A DNA stretch of 64,000 nucleotides from a filamentous cyanobacterium ESFC-1. Lineage in GTDB: Bacteria > Cyanobacteriota > Cyanobacteriia > Cyanobacteriales > Spirulinaceae. The first letter of the stretch is position 1. Every line of letters starts with the position of its first letter. Positions 53,201-62,696 of this stretch are shown here, in pieces. The stretch lies in the NCBI GenBank assembly GCA_000380225.1, contig KB904821.1, positions 3,794,413 through 3,858,412 of the forward strand, in the 5' to 3' direction. The notes under the pieces were generated by a model, which saw only the letters and a program-made list of their open reading frames with translations, was not told the DNA's origin and searched no databases. A program made the translations under genes and the position numbers.

Positions 53201-53954
53201 AGCCCACGAACGCGCCTTACATCGCATTTTCGGGTCGAAACCGGGGGCTTATGGGGCAGGGTTGCAGGGGTTGATCGAAGCCCAAAATTGGCAAGACGAC
53301 GCAGACTTAGCCAGAGCTTACATCAACTGGAGTAGTTACGCCTACACCGGGAAAGCCGCGGCCAAATCTGCCCCCGAAGCCTTCCAAAATCGCCTCCAGA
53401 ACCTCCAAATCGTCCTGCACAACCAAGACAACCGGGAACACGATTTGCTCGATTCTGACGATTATTATCAGTTTCAGGGGGGATTGGTGGCCGCGACACG
53501 GGCAGTTACGGGCAAAAATCCTGAAGTCTATTTCGGCGACAACTCACTCCCCTCTCAGCCGAAAATCCGCCGTTTAAGCGAAGAAATTGCCCGCGTTTAC
53601 CGTTCTCGCGTCGTTAACCCGAAATGGCTGGCTGGGGTAATGCGTCACGGCTACAAAGGGGCATTTGAGATGGCGGCAACCCTCGATTATTTATTCGCTT
53701 ATGACGCGACTGCCCGTTGTGTGGAAGATTATATGTACGAGGGGGTAGCCCAGGCATATTTACTCGATGAGGAGGTACAGCAATTCATCCGCGATAAGAA
53801 TCCTTGGGCTTTGCGCGATATGGCTGAACGTCTCCTCGAAGCCCACCAACGGCAACTCTGGCCATCTGCCCCTCAGCCGATGCTAGAAGCCCTGAGAAAC
53901 CTGGTTAACGACGCTGAAGGGACGATTGAGGCGAAAAGCGATTTTAATAGTTAA
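50250..53954 (+). CDS. cobN: Cobaltochelatase subunit CobN
   Basis: This is the large subunit of the ATP-dependent cobalt chelatase that inserts cobalt during cobalamin synthesis. The 1234 residues match CobN rather than the magnesium chelatase subunit ChlH, which is longer and differs at the N-terminus. The stretches GGRSYWSYGLEVV, then VHVGKHGNLEWLPGKSLALS and NPKWLAGVMRHGYKGAFEMA are family landmarks. The start is the first ATG and gives a short N-terminal extension. CobS and CobT, or the ChlI/ChlD pair that serves as motor in cyanobacteria, are not in the window. The product is soluble and cytosolic. Confidence 0.94.
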   Translation: MHRIAATPGGWNPNSEGVIIIEQTPAPIVILTAADTDIQTLAGAVSRLPEGFPEIRVANLLQLQQPLSIDTYADEVLAEAEIIILRLLGGRSYWSYGLEVVKEVVEESGAILLVLPGDDRPDPELMSHSTLPLTKVNQLWRYFVEGGVDNWVNGLKFIVDACGREGYSFASPQVVPKVGLYREFESEGDRAAILFYRSHYLAGNTLPIDALCEALLERGLKPVPVFVSSLRDREVQEELLSYLQDSLILLNTTSFSLAKIDDEKPLQFWQSLDMPVLQVILSGGTEEQWQESYAGLNPRDVAMNVALPEVDGRIITRAISFKSVQVWHEDLETDVVVYQPRRDRVHFVADLAQSWIDLSQTPVQEKRVALILANYPNKDGRLANGVGLDTPQSCIEILQALQQAGYFVEDIPATGDELIERLTSGVTNDLEGWELRPVKQFLAGETYQAYFASLPEKVQQEMRDRWQDKSQIESQSEIPISGIQLGNIFVGIQPSRGYDRDPSLNYHAPDLEPTPEYLAYYFWLKQEWQTQAIVHVGKHGNLEWLPGKSLALSEACYPEIALGTIPHFYPFIVNDPGEGSQAKRRSQAVILDHLTPPLTRAELYGPLQQLEALIDEYYEAQTLDPTRLKLIGDRITNLVSQENLDTELGFNTLNPDEIAQFLTIADGYLCELKEAQIRDGLHIFGQCPQNRQLRDLIVAIARQPNQERLGLTQAIAQAFGLDFDPLGAAMGQSIDVTGFPAIFANCRTEGDVVEVLEQEAAIFVEGILSQKPTDFLPQQQNWLKNFLIPALQQTNQEITNLLHGLSGHYIPSGASGAPTRGRPEVLPTGRNFYSVDLRAIPTETAWDVGRKAAESVIERYTQENGEYPQSLAISVWGTSTMRTGGDDVAEVLALLGVRPVWDGLSRRVVDFEILPVSVLGRPRVDVTLRISGFFRDSFPNLIDLIYNAIASVASLNEPPDQNPLAAQVRQEQANWQEKGLDEVQAHERALHRIFGSKPGAYGAGLQGLIEAQNWQDDADLARAYINWSSYAYTGKAAAKSAPEAFQNRLQNLQIVLHNQDNREHDLLDSDDYYQFQGGLVAATRAVTGKNPEVYFGDNSLPSQPKIRRLSEEIARVYRSRVVNPKWLAGVMRHGYKGAFEMAATLDYLFAYDATARCVEDYMYEGVAQAYLLDEEVQQFIRDKNPWALRDMAERLLEAHQRQLWPSAPQPMLEALRNLVNDAEGTIEAKSDFNS

Positions 53955-53975
53955 GGGGAGCGTTTTTCCGATAAT

Positions 53976-54016
53976 TTACTGGTTGTTTGTTGTTTGTTGT
54001 TTGTTGTTGGTTTTGC
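53976..54016. repeat. Heptamer array after cobN
   Basis: The unit ttgtttg repeats four times with a 7-base period, followed by ttgttgg. A second array of gaaggac/aaagaca units lies near 54149-54190. Confidence 0.75.
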
Positions 54017-54401
54017 TCGGAGGAAGTTATTAAGAGTAGGGTGGGCAATGCCTACCCTCTCTGGCTTTTAGCTTTGATCGTTGAAGTTTTAAGTGCTGAA
54101 TTGTCATGCGATAGTAACACAATTTGGATACTAAAATCTTAAATTTTCGTGAAGAATAAAGGACGAAGGACGAAGGACAAAAGACAAAAAACGTTAAAGT
54201 TTTGTTAATCAATTCCGACGATAGGCAAAAGTCGTTTAAGTTGTTAGTAACCCTCAAATATGCCGATCTGGGGTAACTAAGGGGATGAAGGGAGTTTTGG
54301 GCTTGAAGTAGCATAAAACCTGGATTGGGTGTTTAGCTTATAGAAGTGTTACATTTCAAGAAACTCTATGACAAAACGATCGATAAACTCCCAAGACCCG
54401 C

Positions 54402-54788
54402 TACAATAAAAATATGAGAAAAGTCGTTCCTTGCTCTAAGTTATTGTTCTTGCTTTTGTGAGTATTAGCTCGCCCAAGGAATGATCTGATCTTGAAGTCA
54501 AATGCAGGAAAACACTAGCGCTCTGTGGCAGTAACACCATTAGACTCAACTTTATTTTCTAAGTTCTGAGTTTAGAAATATCAAGCTGAACTATTTAAAA
54601 CTGCTGTGAGACCAGTTGACCCAAAGTTACGGGTAACTGTAATAAATAATCTCGATTGCTAACATTAAATATATTTATTTGTGCGTCGAGTATTTGAGTG
54701 TTTTGCGATCGCGTTCTCTAGATTTTATCAAGATTTTCTCTCGCGATCGCCCTCGCAAGATCGAACCTAAAAAAATGGAGTAGTCCGT
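54402..54788 (+). promoter_or_regulatory. Predicted promoter and long leader of hpf/lrtA
   Basis: A -10-like tacaat lies at 54402-54407. Beginning 17 bases later, tcgttccttg (54424-54433) can pair with caaggaatga (54475-54484) in a 10-bp stem with one G-U pair. The rest of the roughly 375-base leader is AT-rich and contains no frame. Long leaders that control mRNA stability are known for lrtA in Synechococcus, so this fits, but the transcription start is inferred. Confidence 0.55.
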
Positions 54789-55424
54789 ATGAAGCTTTTA
54801 ATCCAGGGCAACAATATTGTCGTAACCGATGCGATCCAAAATTACGTCCACGAAAAGCTAGAAAAGGCGGTTAAACACTTTCAAAATATCACTACGAAAG
54901 TAGACGTTCATTTGTCGGTGTCGAAAAACCCTCGGATCGAAAATAGCCATAAAGCAGAAGTGACCGTATATGCCAATGGTACAGTCATTCGGGCGCAAGT
55001 CAGCACCGCAGACCTCTACGCAAGTATTGACCTCGTAGCCGATAAAATTGCGCGTCAACTCCGCAAGTATAAAGAGCGAAATTTGGCGAAGAAAACCCAC
55101 AGTCACGAAAAAACGGTGGACAGCCTCGAAGATCGTCCCGTTGTCGAAGACTTACTCTCGAATCGCGAACCCCAACTTCCCGACGAAGTGGTACGGATGA
55201 AATACTTTGCTATGCCTGCGATGAGTATTACCGAAGCCCGTCACCAACTCGAATTAGTCGATCACGATTTCTATGTGTTCCGCAACCAAGACACCCAAGA
55301 AATTAACGTGATTTATCAACGCAATCATGGCGGTTACGGCGTGATCTTACCCCGCAACGGTAACGGCCACACCCACACCAACGGTACAGCCTCTCAAGCT
55401 GAATATAGCAGCACTCAGGCATGA
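54789..55424 (+). CDS. hpf: Ribosome hibernation promoting factor (light-repressed protein A)
   Basis: This is the long-form HPF, which dimerises 70S ribosomes to store them; in cyanobacteria the same gene is known as lrtA because its transcript accumulates in the dark. The N-terminal domain covers about 1-105 ([20 protein letters not shown]), followed by a charged linker and the dimerisation domain of about 140-190 ([20 protein letters not shown]). Length is 211 residues, with a short tail rich in His, Thr and Asn. The ribosome site tggagta precedes the ATG. Confidence 0.96.
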   Translation: MKLLIQGNNIVVTDAIQNYVHEKLEKAVKHFQNITTKVDVHLSVSKNPRIENSHKAEVTVYANGTVIRAQVSTADLYASIDLVADKIARQLRKYKERNLAKKTHSHEKTVDSLEDRPVVEDLLSNREPQLPDEVVRMKYFAMPAMSITEARHQLELVDHDFYVFRNQDTQEINVIYQRNHGGYGVILPRNGNGHTHTNGTASQAEYSSTQA

Positions 55425-55431
55425 AAAAATG

Positions 55432-55449
55432 GGGGCGGTCATTCGCCCC
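55432..55449 (+). terminator. Terminator-like hairpin after hpf
   Basis: The arms ggggcg and cgcccc form a 6-bp stem with a 6-base loop shortly after the hpf stop. The downstream tract is only weakly U-rich. Confidence 0.5.
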
Positions 55450-55471
55450 GACTTGCATTTGATGAGATTGT

Positions 55472-57193
55472 TTAAGATTCGCGATCGTAACCGTAGCGAT
55501 CGCGAATTGTATTATTGAAATATTGACCCACCGAAGGGGCAGCTTTCATCTCTTTGTAAACCGCTTCGGGGACATCGTGATAAAGATACACCCCACCGCG
55601 ATCGAACTCAACCCTCAGTATTTTTTTTTCCGCGTCGTAGTCAAACTCTTGTATCGCCACACTACTCGATTTTAGCAACGGAAAGGCAATCACATCGCGA
55701 ATACTCGGAGAATCCGTCAACAGCATCACCAAACGGTCAATCCCAATGCCTAAACCACCCGTGGGGGGCATTCCGTATTCTAAAGCCGCGAGAAAGTCCT
55801 CATCAACCCCGTGGGCTTCTAAATCCCCGGCGGCCTTTTTCTGGGATTGTAACTCCAAACGCTGCCGTTGATCCACCGGGTCGGTTAACTCCGAGAAACT
55901 GTTGGCTAACTCGCGGCCCGTGATGAATAATTCAAAACGTTCGACTAATCCCGGTTTGCTGCGATGGGGCTTACTCAACGGCGAAATTTCGATGGGATAA
56001 TCCACAACAAAAGTCGGTTGAATTAGGGTTTCTTCCACTTTTTGTTCAAAGGCTTCATTCAGTAATTGACCAATACTGGTACAAGCTTCAGGAATCTCTA
56101 TTCCGGCTTTTTTCGCGGCAGTTTTAGCCTCATCAAAAGTGGTAAAGGTATTAAAATCTAACCCCGTTTCTTGCTGCACTAATTCGTGCATAGTTGCCCG
56201 TTTCCAGGGAGAAGTAAGGTCAATTTCCTGGTCTTGGTAAGTTAATTTTAAACCCCCTAAAACCTCTTGCGCTGCGGTGGTAATCAAGTTTTCTGTTAAC
56301 ACCATCATGTCGTTATAATCGGCATAAGCTTGATAGATTTCAATAGAGGTAAACTCCGGGTTGTGTCGCGTCGAAACCCCTTCATTGCGGAAGATACGCC
56401 CCAATTCAAATACTTTCTCAAAGCCCCCAACAATCAGCCGTTTTAAATGTAACTCTGTAGCAATTCGCAGATATAAATCCATCTGCAAAGTGTTATGATA
56501 AGTCACAAAAGGACGGGCTTCTGCACCCCCTGCTTCTCCTTGCAACACAGGGGTTTCAATTTCGATAAAACCCGATTCGTCTAAATAACGGCGAATAGCT
56601 GCGGTAATTTTAGCCCGACGACGAAAAGTTTCGCGCACATCAGGATTCACAATTAAGTCCACATAACGCTGACGATAACGCTTCTCGGTATCGGTCAAAC
56701 CATGCCATTTATCCGGTAAAGGTAACAGGGATTTGGTGAGCATTTCGTAGGTACTCACATACACAGAAAGTTCCCCTTTTTCGGTACGTTTAATTGTACC
56801 TTTTACGCCAATAATGTCCCCGGTATCGCTGAGTTTTTTCAGGACATTAAAGGGGCTTTCAATCTCGGTCATGTTGGCATTGAGCCGCTTTTTTTCGAGA
56901 TATAATTGAATCGTTCCCGTTTCGTCTTGTAAGTTGAAAAAGGCGAGTTTACCCATAACGCGACGAGCCATAATTCGTCCTGCTATGGCAACATCATCTG
57001 CGATTTCTGCCCCTTTTTCTAAATCAACGTACTTTTCTTGTAATTCCTTGGCAGTATGGGTCGATTGCCATTGATAAGCATACGGCGTTAAACCAACTTC
57101 TTTAAGCTGTTCAACTTTCTCTAAGCGTGTAGCGCGAATATCGTCTAAACTGGATGTCCCTTGCTGTTGTTTTGGAGATTGGTTTGCAGCCAT
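55472..57193 (-). CDS. lysS: Lysyl-tRNA synthetase, class II
   Basis: This charges tRNA-Lys with lysine. It has an N-terminal OB-fold anticodon domain (about 50-155, with [20 protein letters not shown]) and a class II catalytic core: motif 1 [19 protein letters not shown], motif 2 [20 protein letters not shown] and motif 3 [19 protein letters not shown]. The frame is open from 57217, but the ATG at 57193 gives a normal cyanobacterial start and 573 residues. The C-terminal 70 residues after motif 3 form a small added domain often seen in cyanobacterial LysS. It follows the histidine kinase gene on the same strand. Confidence 0.96.
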   Translation of the reverse strand: MAANQSPKQQQGTSSLDDIRATRLEKVEQLKEVGLTPYAYQWQSTHTAKELQEKYVDLEKGAEIADDVAIAGRIMARRVMGKLAFFNLQDETGTIQLYLEKKRLNANMTEIESPFNVLKKLSDTGDIIGVKGTIKRTEKGELSVYVSTYEMLTKSLLPLPDKWHGLTDTEKRYRQRYVDLIVNPDVRETFRRRAKITAAIRRYLDESGFIEIETPVLQGEAGGAEARPFVTYHNTLQMDLYLRIATELHLKRLIVGGFEKVFELGRIFRNEGVSTRHNPEFTSIEIYQAYADYNDMMVLTENLITTAAQEVLGGLKLTYQDQEIDLTSPWKRATMHELVQQETGLDFNTFTTFDEAKTAAKKAGIEIPEACTSIGQLLNEAFEQKVEETLIQPTFVVDYPIEISPLSKPHRSKPGLVERFELFITGRELANSFSELTDPVDQRQRLELQSQKKAAGDLEAHGVDEDFLAALEYGMPPTGGLGIGIDRLVMLLTDSPSIRDVIAFPLLKSSSVAIQEFDYDAEKKILRVEFDRGGVYLYHDVPEAVYKEMKAAPSVGQYFNNTIRDRYGYDRES

Positions 57194-57344
57194 AATTGTT
57201 AACAATAGAATATGCAAAGCGCAGGCTTAATTTTAACGCGCTTTTCTTTTTAATTTTAACAAATTTTAGGGCAAGCGAGACACCCAAACCCACCGTATTA
57301 CTAGGATTGCTTCTGGTTTGGGAGGGCGATCGCGTCTTGGGAGA

Positions 57345-58826
57345 TCACGCGTCTAAACGGCAAGGAATCCGAATGGTAAACGTTGTCCCTTGACCGGGGG
57401 TAGAAGTGCATTCTAGCTGACCGTGGTGCTTCTCGACAACAATCGAATAACTAATGGACAACCCTAACCCCGTCCCTTTCCCGATGGCTTTGGTGGTAAA
57501 GAAGGGGTCAAACAGACGATTTTTGACCTCCTCGCTCATCCCCACACCGTTATCCGCAATCGAAATGGTAACATGGGCTTCGTCGGTGGTGGTTGTAATT
57601 GTAATCTGGGGTTGGTAATCGCAGTTGTTATTGTGCTCACAGGCTTCTTCTAAAGCATCAATCGCATTACTCATGGCATTCATAAATACCTGATTGAGTT
57701 GTCCCGCGTAGCATTCAATGGGACACAACTCTCCGTAATTTTTAAGGATATTAATACGGAATCGTTGGGGGGTAGCCTTGAGACGACTCTGTAAAATCAA
57801 CAGGGTACTATCAATGCCTTCGTGGATATCCACAGCTTTTTTATGGGCTTCGTCGAGACGGGAAAATGTCCGCATGGAATGGACAATTGCACGCACGCGA
57901 TCGGCTCCCATTTTCATGGATTTGAGAATTTTAACTAAGTCTTCAACCAGGAAATCGAGTTCAACATCTTCTAAAGCGTCGGCAATTTCTGGGTCAGGTT
58001 GAGGATAGTGTTTTTGATAAAGTTCGAGTAAATAAATTAAATCTTGGGTATAAGCATCGGCGTGTTGAATATTTCCGTAAATAAAGCCGATAGGATTATT
58101 AATTTCGTGGGCAATTCCGGCTACCATTTTCCCCAAAGCTGACATTTTTTCGCTTTGAATCAGTTGTTGTTGGGCTTGTTGGAGTTCTTGAACCGTTTTC
58201 TGGAATTGTTGGGTTTTACTAGCAATTTCCCCTTGGGCAGATTGTAATGCTTGTTGGGTTTGCGCTTGTATTTGCGTATGCGCCAACACCAAATCCTGCA
58301 TATTTAAAATTCTATAGCTATTGAGTTGACCTTGAACGAGAATCGGCTCAAATCCCCCCTCAACAGGGCGTTCTAGTGCCATTTTCAAGGCTTTTTCGAT
58401 TGATATATTTAAAGGTAAAATTAAAAAGTTATCCGGTATTTGTTCGTGAAAAAGATGGAGGGAGCGATAAGAATATTTAGTTTTATTATGAGAATTGGCG
58501 GTTAAAGTCGCAAATTTTTGGCGAGATAGCACCCCCAATAAATGACCGCGATCGCGAATTACAATTCCTGGTAAATTAGGATTTTGCTCAAATAAATCAA
58601 TGGCTTCTTGCCCCAAACTATTAATATCTAAAACCGCATCGTAAGTTGGGAGTGTTGCTAAAGTATTTTCTGATGATAACAAAGGTTTCGGCTCTACCCG
58701 TTGAGGCTTTTTAGAAGGTAAAGAAATAATATCTCGCGCTTTATGATGATCGGAAGCCGCGATCGCGCCATCGTCATGATGAGATCGCCATAAAGCTAAG
58801 TTTTGTTGAGAAATTGGGTATAACAT
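57345..58826 (-). CDS. Sensor histidine kinase with CBS-like N-terminus
   Basis: This soluble two-component kinase has 493 residues. The N-terminal 190 residues resemble a CBS-domain pair (LFEQNPNLPGIVIRDRGHLLG and EGGFEPILVQGQLNSYRILN), a ligand-binding module. A coiled coil of about 195-235 leads to the kinase core: HisKA with MVAGIAHEINNPIGFIYGNI and HATPase with NAMSNAIDAL, then DNGVGMSEEV, LFDPFFTTKAIGKGTGLGLS. No membrane helix is present. No response regulator is adjacent, so the partner is unknown. The lysS gene follows 151 bases downstream. Confidence 0.9.
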   Translation of the reverse strand: MLYPISQQNLALWRSHHDDGAIAASDHHKARDIISLPSKKPQRVEPKPLLSSENTLATLPTYDAVLDINSLGQEAIDLFEQNPNLPGIVIRDRGHLLGVLSRQKFATLTANSHNKTKYSYRSLHLFHEQIPDNFLILPLNISIEKALKMALERPVEGGFEPILVQGQLNSYRILNMQDLVLAHTQIQAQTQQALQSAQGEIASKTQQFQKTVQELQQAQQQLIQSEKMSALGKMVAGIAHEINNPIGFIYGNIQHADAYTQDLIYLLELYQKHYPQPDPEIADALEDVELDFLVEDLVKILKSMKMGADRVRAIVHSMRTFSRLDEAHKKAVDIHEGIDSTLLILQSRLKATPQRFRINILKNYGELCPIECYAGQLNQVFMNAMSNAIDALEEACEHNNNCDYQPQITITTTTDEAHVTISIADNGVGMSEEVKNRLFDPFFTTKAIGKGTGLGLSISYSIVVEKHHGQLECTSTPGQGTTFTIRIPCRLDA

Positions 58827-59046
58827 AGGACAATCGAGTACCTACAAACTCTGGTATCGCCATAAGTCTACTGTAGGGGCAGATGTTCCCATTGTTTGTG
58901 ACGGCAACGGTGTAAAAATTGTGACTCCGATTCGTGCTTTTCACTGTCTCAAATCACAAACTTTATGTAATCTTCATAAACCGAGAAAAAAACTCAATTC
59001 CCCTTCATCCCCTGCTACATTGACAAAATGGGAATTAAATTAGGCT

Positions 59047-59643
59047 ATGGCAAGATCGAAAACCTTTGACCGTCACGACGTACTAACAAAAGCGATGGAA
59101 ACCTTTTGGATTCATGGTTACGAGCGATCTTCTATGAATCTTCTCGTTCAGAATATGGGCATCAATCGCGCCAGTCTTTATGGTACTTTTGGGGATAAAA
59201 AGTCTCTGTTTTTAGCCGCGATCGCTCACTACAACGAAACAATTGTGGCCCGGGCGATCGCTATCCTAGAACAACCTCAAGTTTCTAAGCAGACGATTGT
59301 CGATTTTTTTGAGCAACGGATTAATCTCGCGATCGCCGATCGTCAACAACGAGGCTGCCTTCTGGTCAATTCTGCCATGGAAATCGCGAGAACAGACCTC
59401 GAAATTGCCAGACATATCAACCATAATCTCGATCGTATTCGGCAAGCTTTTCGCTACGCTCTAGAAAACGCTCAAAATAACCGAGAAATTAGCGATCGCC
59501 TCGATCCTGATGACCTAGCTCATTACCTCGCTTGTAGTCTACAGGGCTTGTGCGTCACCTTTAAAGTCAATCCTGACCCCGAATTACTACGAAACACAGT
59601 ACAAGTCATTCTCTCGGTTTTAGACACCCCCCTGCCCCCATAA
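59047..59643 (+). CDS. TetR/AcrR-family transcriptional regulator
   Basis: This is a TetR-type repressor of 198 residues. The N-terminal helix-turn-helix is clear (FDRHDVLTKAMETFWIHGYE and SMNLLVQNMGINRASLYGTFGDKKSL). The C-terminal ligand-binding half is all helical. The ligand and target are unknown. It is divergent from the histidine kinase and convergent with cynS, so it may control either its own promoter region or a distant gene. The start is the first ATG. Confidence 0.92.
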   Translation: MARSKTFDRHDVLTKAMETFWIHGYERSSMNLLVQNMGINRASLYGTFGDKKSLFLAAIAHYNETIVARAIAILEQPQVSKQTIVDFFEQRINLAIADRQQRGCLLVNSAMEIARTDLEIARHINHNLDRIRQAFRYALENAQNNREISDRLDPDDLAHYLACSLQGLCVTFKVNPDPELLRNTVQVILSVLDTPLPP

Positions 59644-59710
59644 CAAGTACTTCGGAAGCTGAACCCCTGTCACAATCTAGGCCACAAAACTGGGTAAAAC
59701 CTCTCAAAAA

Positions 59711-59740
59711 AAAATGAGGACGAAATCTCTCCGTCCTCAT
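59711..59740 (-). terminator. Intrinsic terminator of cynS
   Basis: Read on the minus strand, a perfect 9-bp stem (atgaggacg / cgtcctcat) with a 9-base loop is followed by a run of eight U residues. This is a classical intrinsic terminator, ending the cynS transcript and perhaps also the TetR transcript from the other side. Confidence 0.85.
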
Positions 59741-59761
59741 CCCACCATTAAATTCACGGAA

Positions 59762-60205
59762 TTACCACTTCTTATACGGCAAGAACTTACCACACATCAC
59801 AATCTTGACGCGATCGCCCTTGGGGTCAGGCTCTTTCTCCACCTCGATCGAAAAATCAATCGCACTCATAATCCCATCCCCAAACTTCTCATGAACTACA
59901 TCCTTCACAGGCATCCCATACACCTGCATAATCTCGTAAAGACGATAAATCAGAGGGTCAGTCGGAATTTGGGGGTCGAGAGAGCCTTTCAACGGCGGCA
60001 CAGTCAAGATTTCAGCCATATCTTCGGGCAAACCCAACGCCGACACCAGCTTGGTGGCCTCATCCATATCGGCACTCGCTTGACGATAAATCACCGCCGC
60101 AATCCAAGTTTCATCGCGACCCACCACACCTTCTAAATCTGCGTAGGTCATCCCTTTGGCTTTTTTCGCAGCCAACAACTTTTCTGTAACTTCTGTCATT
60201 ACCAT
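59762..60205 (-). CDS. cynS: Cyanate hydratase (cyanase)
   Basis: This enzyme converts cyanate and bicarbonate to ammonia and CO2, letting the cell use cyanate as nitrogen source. The 147 residues are typical, and the three catalytic residues keep their spacing: R88 and E91 in YRLYEIM and S114 in MSAIDFSIE, matching R96, E99 and S122 of the E. coli enzyme. The N-terminal helical region and the FLPYKKW ending are family features. It is expected to be under NtcA control in cyanobacteria, but no GTA-N8-TAC site was found upstream. The gene follows a hypothetical gene on the same strand after 93 bases. Confidence 0.97.
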   Translation of the reverse strand: MVMTEVTEKLLAAKKAKGMTYADLEGVVGRDETWIAAVIYRQASADMDEATKLVSALGLPEDMAEILTVPPLKGSLDPQIPTDPLIYRLYEIMQVYGMPVKDVVHEKFGDGIMSAIDFSIEVEKEPDPKGDRVKIVMCGKFLPYKKW

Positions 60206-60298
60206 GATTCAAACACTCCTCAACAGAACTTCATGTTTACATTCCTAAGTAGAACCTAGGAACGAGATTAACATTGATTATTTATAAGACAATACCCT

Positions 60299-61954
60299 TT
60301 AAGGAATACGGCGATAAAACCACTGCCAAATCGCCACAACCAGGTTTTCGAGCCACAGCATAATATCATCGAGCCATTCGAGAATTTGCTCTAGGGGATG
60401 CTTGACATAACCCACAGAAGTTGCTTCTGTTTCTACCCAGTCAAACGCCGGATCGATCGCGTCGGGTGGAGATGAAGCTGTCGCGATCGCGCCCGAAGGA
60501 TGGGTACTGGGTTCTAGTGTTGTCTCAGTCGCCGCTAATGCTCCGGGAGTGGGGGTAGAACGAGGTTGAGTAAACTTTTGCCAAAATGGTCGTTTTTGAG
60601 GGGATTTCGTCGGTTGTGAGGCGGATTGGGTGGGGGCGAGGGAGCCGGGTTGGGTGAGGGTCAGGGGCGATCGCATCCTTGGCGTTGCCACACCAGAATT
60701 CAGTTGAGGTCGAGAAGTCATGACCTTACTTAAGGGTTCGGGAATTGCCTTTTCTTCACCATATAAGTCCATCCAAGTCAGCCAAGGGTCTTCATTCATT
60801 TCTGGGTCTGGAGAAGGCTCTGGGGACGAATGAAGCAGCAATCGAGCCAAACTGGGAAACTTGAGTCGCTTTAAGCCGCCTGCTGGTAAAGACGCGATCG
60901 CGCCCTGGCTTTCTTCTTGTCCTTGGACTCTTGTTTGAGAGTTGCGATCGCCAAAAAAGTAATCAACTGCCCCATAAATCAACGCCTGAAGGGAATTAGC
61001 CGCCGCCGCATCATCAGCAGTATGCAGTTTATCTTGGAGTCGTGTGGCTACAGTGGCTACTTGCTGACGTAGTTTCCCCACGGCCAAACTCATCGTTAGG
61101 GATTCCGCTTGGGCTTCAATTTGAGCCAAGCGATCGTCGAGTTGGGCCAAGCGTTCTAAATTGAGAGAGTAGCCCGATAATCCTGGGGGGAGTGTTGGAG
61201 GAGGGGGTGGTGGTGCAGGAGTCGTCACTAAAGACGCTTCTTGAAAGAGGTTAATCGCGATCGCCACCGGACTGCGTTGTACCCAGCGCATTATCCCCCA
61301 AAACCACTGTACGGGCTTGAGTACCGGGGAATCCTCTCCGGGGGGTGCATCAAAGCGTAACGGCTCATTTGCCGCAATATACTGCTGCTGAGAGTAATAA
61401 AAATCGGCTAACTCCAAAATCAAACGCTGCTGGAGTTGTTCTTGTTGTTCGGGAGACAGCACATCCAGAATGACATTATCCACCGTTACCAAAACCAGCG
61501 ATCGCGTCTCTAAACAACAAGCAATTCCCTGTAACTTCCTCGATACCTGAACCTCGCTAGGGGCAGCAGTTTTGACCACACTGCCCTTCCCCGCAACCGC
61601 CACCAAAGCAGCTTCAGATTGCTCGGCAGCTTGTAAAAATAATGGCTTAACTGCCGTCAAAACGCGCTGAATTGGGCGGTCTGCCGCTAATTCTTCCGGT
61701 TCTAAATCGCTTTCGGTTTCATTTGCGGGTAATTGCTGTAAAACTTGCCGTGTTTTCTGCTGTAACTGGCGACCCGTCCAACGACTCCCCTGTACCAAGA
61801 GGTAAGCCGGATACGCCAAAATCTGCAATCCCCAAACGGCTCCTAACTGGACATAACGAGCCGCTTTCCCCCCGCGATCGCGCCATTGCTGCGATTGGCG
61901 ATTGAGAAAATTAAACAAACGGCTTTTATAGGGAGCGTCAGGACTACAAGACAT
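60299..61954 (-). CDS. Hypothetical cyanobacterial protein with proline-rich linker
   Basis: This 551-residue protein has no domain I recognise. An N-terminal amphipathic region (about 40-60, VQLGAVWGLQILAYPAYLLV) could lie on a membrane. A folded-looking core covers about 90-240, followed by a proline-rich run, a helical stretch and a serine/proline-rich linker of about 400-490. Conserved-looking islands are DPWLTWMDLYG and, near the C-terminus, VGYVKHPLEQILEWLDDIML. The layout suggests a scaffold or assembly protein. The gene lies upstream of cynS on the same strand and could share its transcript. Confidence 0.8.
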   Translation of the reverse strand: MSCSPDAPYKSRLFNFLNRQSQQWRDRGGKAARYVQLGAVWGLQILAYPAYLLVQGSRWTGRQLQQKTRQVLQQLPANETESDLEPEELAADRPIQRVLTAVKPLFLQAAEQSEAALVAVAGKGSVVKTAAPSEVQVSRKLQGIACCLETRSLVLVTVDNVILDVLSPEQQEQLQQRLILELADFYYSQQQYIAANEPLRFDAPPGEDSPVLKPVQWFWGIMRWVQRSPVAIAINLFQEASLVTTPAPPPPPPTLPPGLSGYSLNLERLAQLDDRLAQIEAQAESLTMSLAVGKLRQQVATVATRLQDKLHTADDAAAANSLQALIYGAVDYFFGDRNSQTRVQGQEESQGAIASLPAGGLKRLKFPSLARLLLHSSPEPSPDPEMNEDPWLTWMDLYGEEKAIPEPLSKVMTSRPQLNSGVATPRMRSPLTLTQPGSLAPTQSASQPTKSPQKRPFWQKFTQPRSTPTPGALAATETTLEPSTHPSGAIATASSPPDAIDPAFDWVETEATSVGYVKHPLEQILEWLDDIMLWLENLVVAIWQWFYRRIP

Positions 61955-62244
61955 GAGATATTAGGGCAACTCTTTCCTTGATTGTATTGTCGCACCGAAT
62001 GTAGGGAACAGGAAATAATCTCTCGTGAATCCAGAACAATGGCATCACAGATACAACTCCAACCAATCCCTCAGAGTTGAAAATAAAGACTGAATCCATC
62101 TAAATTCTTGGCTATCAACCCACTGATTCGCAGAATCCCTGCCTTTGAGGTTCGGTTTAACGTATCAGACAGAACCTCTTAATTCAGTACAGTAATAAGT
62201 AAGCAGCTTAACCCTAGCAGAGCAATAACCAACCCACTTAACTT
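61955..62244. other. Intergenic region upstream of the DUF760 gene
   Basis: This gap of 290 bases contains AT-rich stretches that could hold divergent promoters for the hypothetical gene (minus) and the DUF760 gene (plus). No RNA or repeat was recognised. Confidence 0.4.
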
Positions 62245-62601
62245 ATGAATAACTTATCCCCTCAAAACTCAGAATTTTCTAACAACACCAACGCTGAAAA
62301 AAATGTTTTGTGGGATTATGTCCAATCCCTTGACCCTGAGATGGCCGCTCGCTTATCTCAACCTTCCCCCGACTCTTTACAAGTCATGGAACGCAACATT
62401 ATTGGCTTGTTAGGGGGCTTACCCAGCGAAAACTTTGGCGTAAAAATCACCACCAATCGCGAAAGCTTGGGACGTTTACTCGCATCAGCAATGATGAGTG
62501 GTTACTTCTTACATAGCGCCGAACAACGCCTGAACTTTGAACAACAATTCGCTGATATTGCTTCTAGCTCAGATGATTCTCTCGAAGATGACGAATTCTA
62601 A
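62245..62601 (+). CDS. DUF760 family protein
   Basis: This small protein of 118 residues belongs to the cyanobacterial/plastid DUF760 family. The central stretch (VLWDYVQSLDPEMAARLSQP and GLLGGLPSENFGVKITTNRE) and the LGRLLASAMMSGYFLHSAEQ helix are the recognisable part. It has no signal peptide or membrane segment. The acidic end (SSSDDSLEDDEF) is low in complexity. Function is unknown; it stands alone. Confidence 0.85.
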   Translation: MNNLSPQNSEFSNNTNAEKNVLWDYVQSLDPEMAARLSQPSPDSLQVMERNIIGLLGGLPSENFGVKITTNRESLGRLLASAMMSGYFLHSAEQRLNFEQQFADIASSSDDSLEDDEF

Positions 62602-62696
62602 AATCGATTGCGTCTAAGCAATACCTAAGTTTGAGTGTATTTAAGCACCTACTTAACCCTAGTTAATTCCAGTTTAGGATGGGCGTTCGGCTCATC

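Noticed and set aside
54030-54314. A 94-residue minus-strand frame after cobN
   Set aside because: It runs through heptamer repeats, has an unlikely composition and no ribosome site; no family resemblance.
60206-60298. NtcA site upstream of cynS
   Set aside because: The only match is TAC-N8-GTA, the reverse arrangement, which is not an NtcA box.
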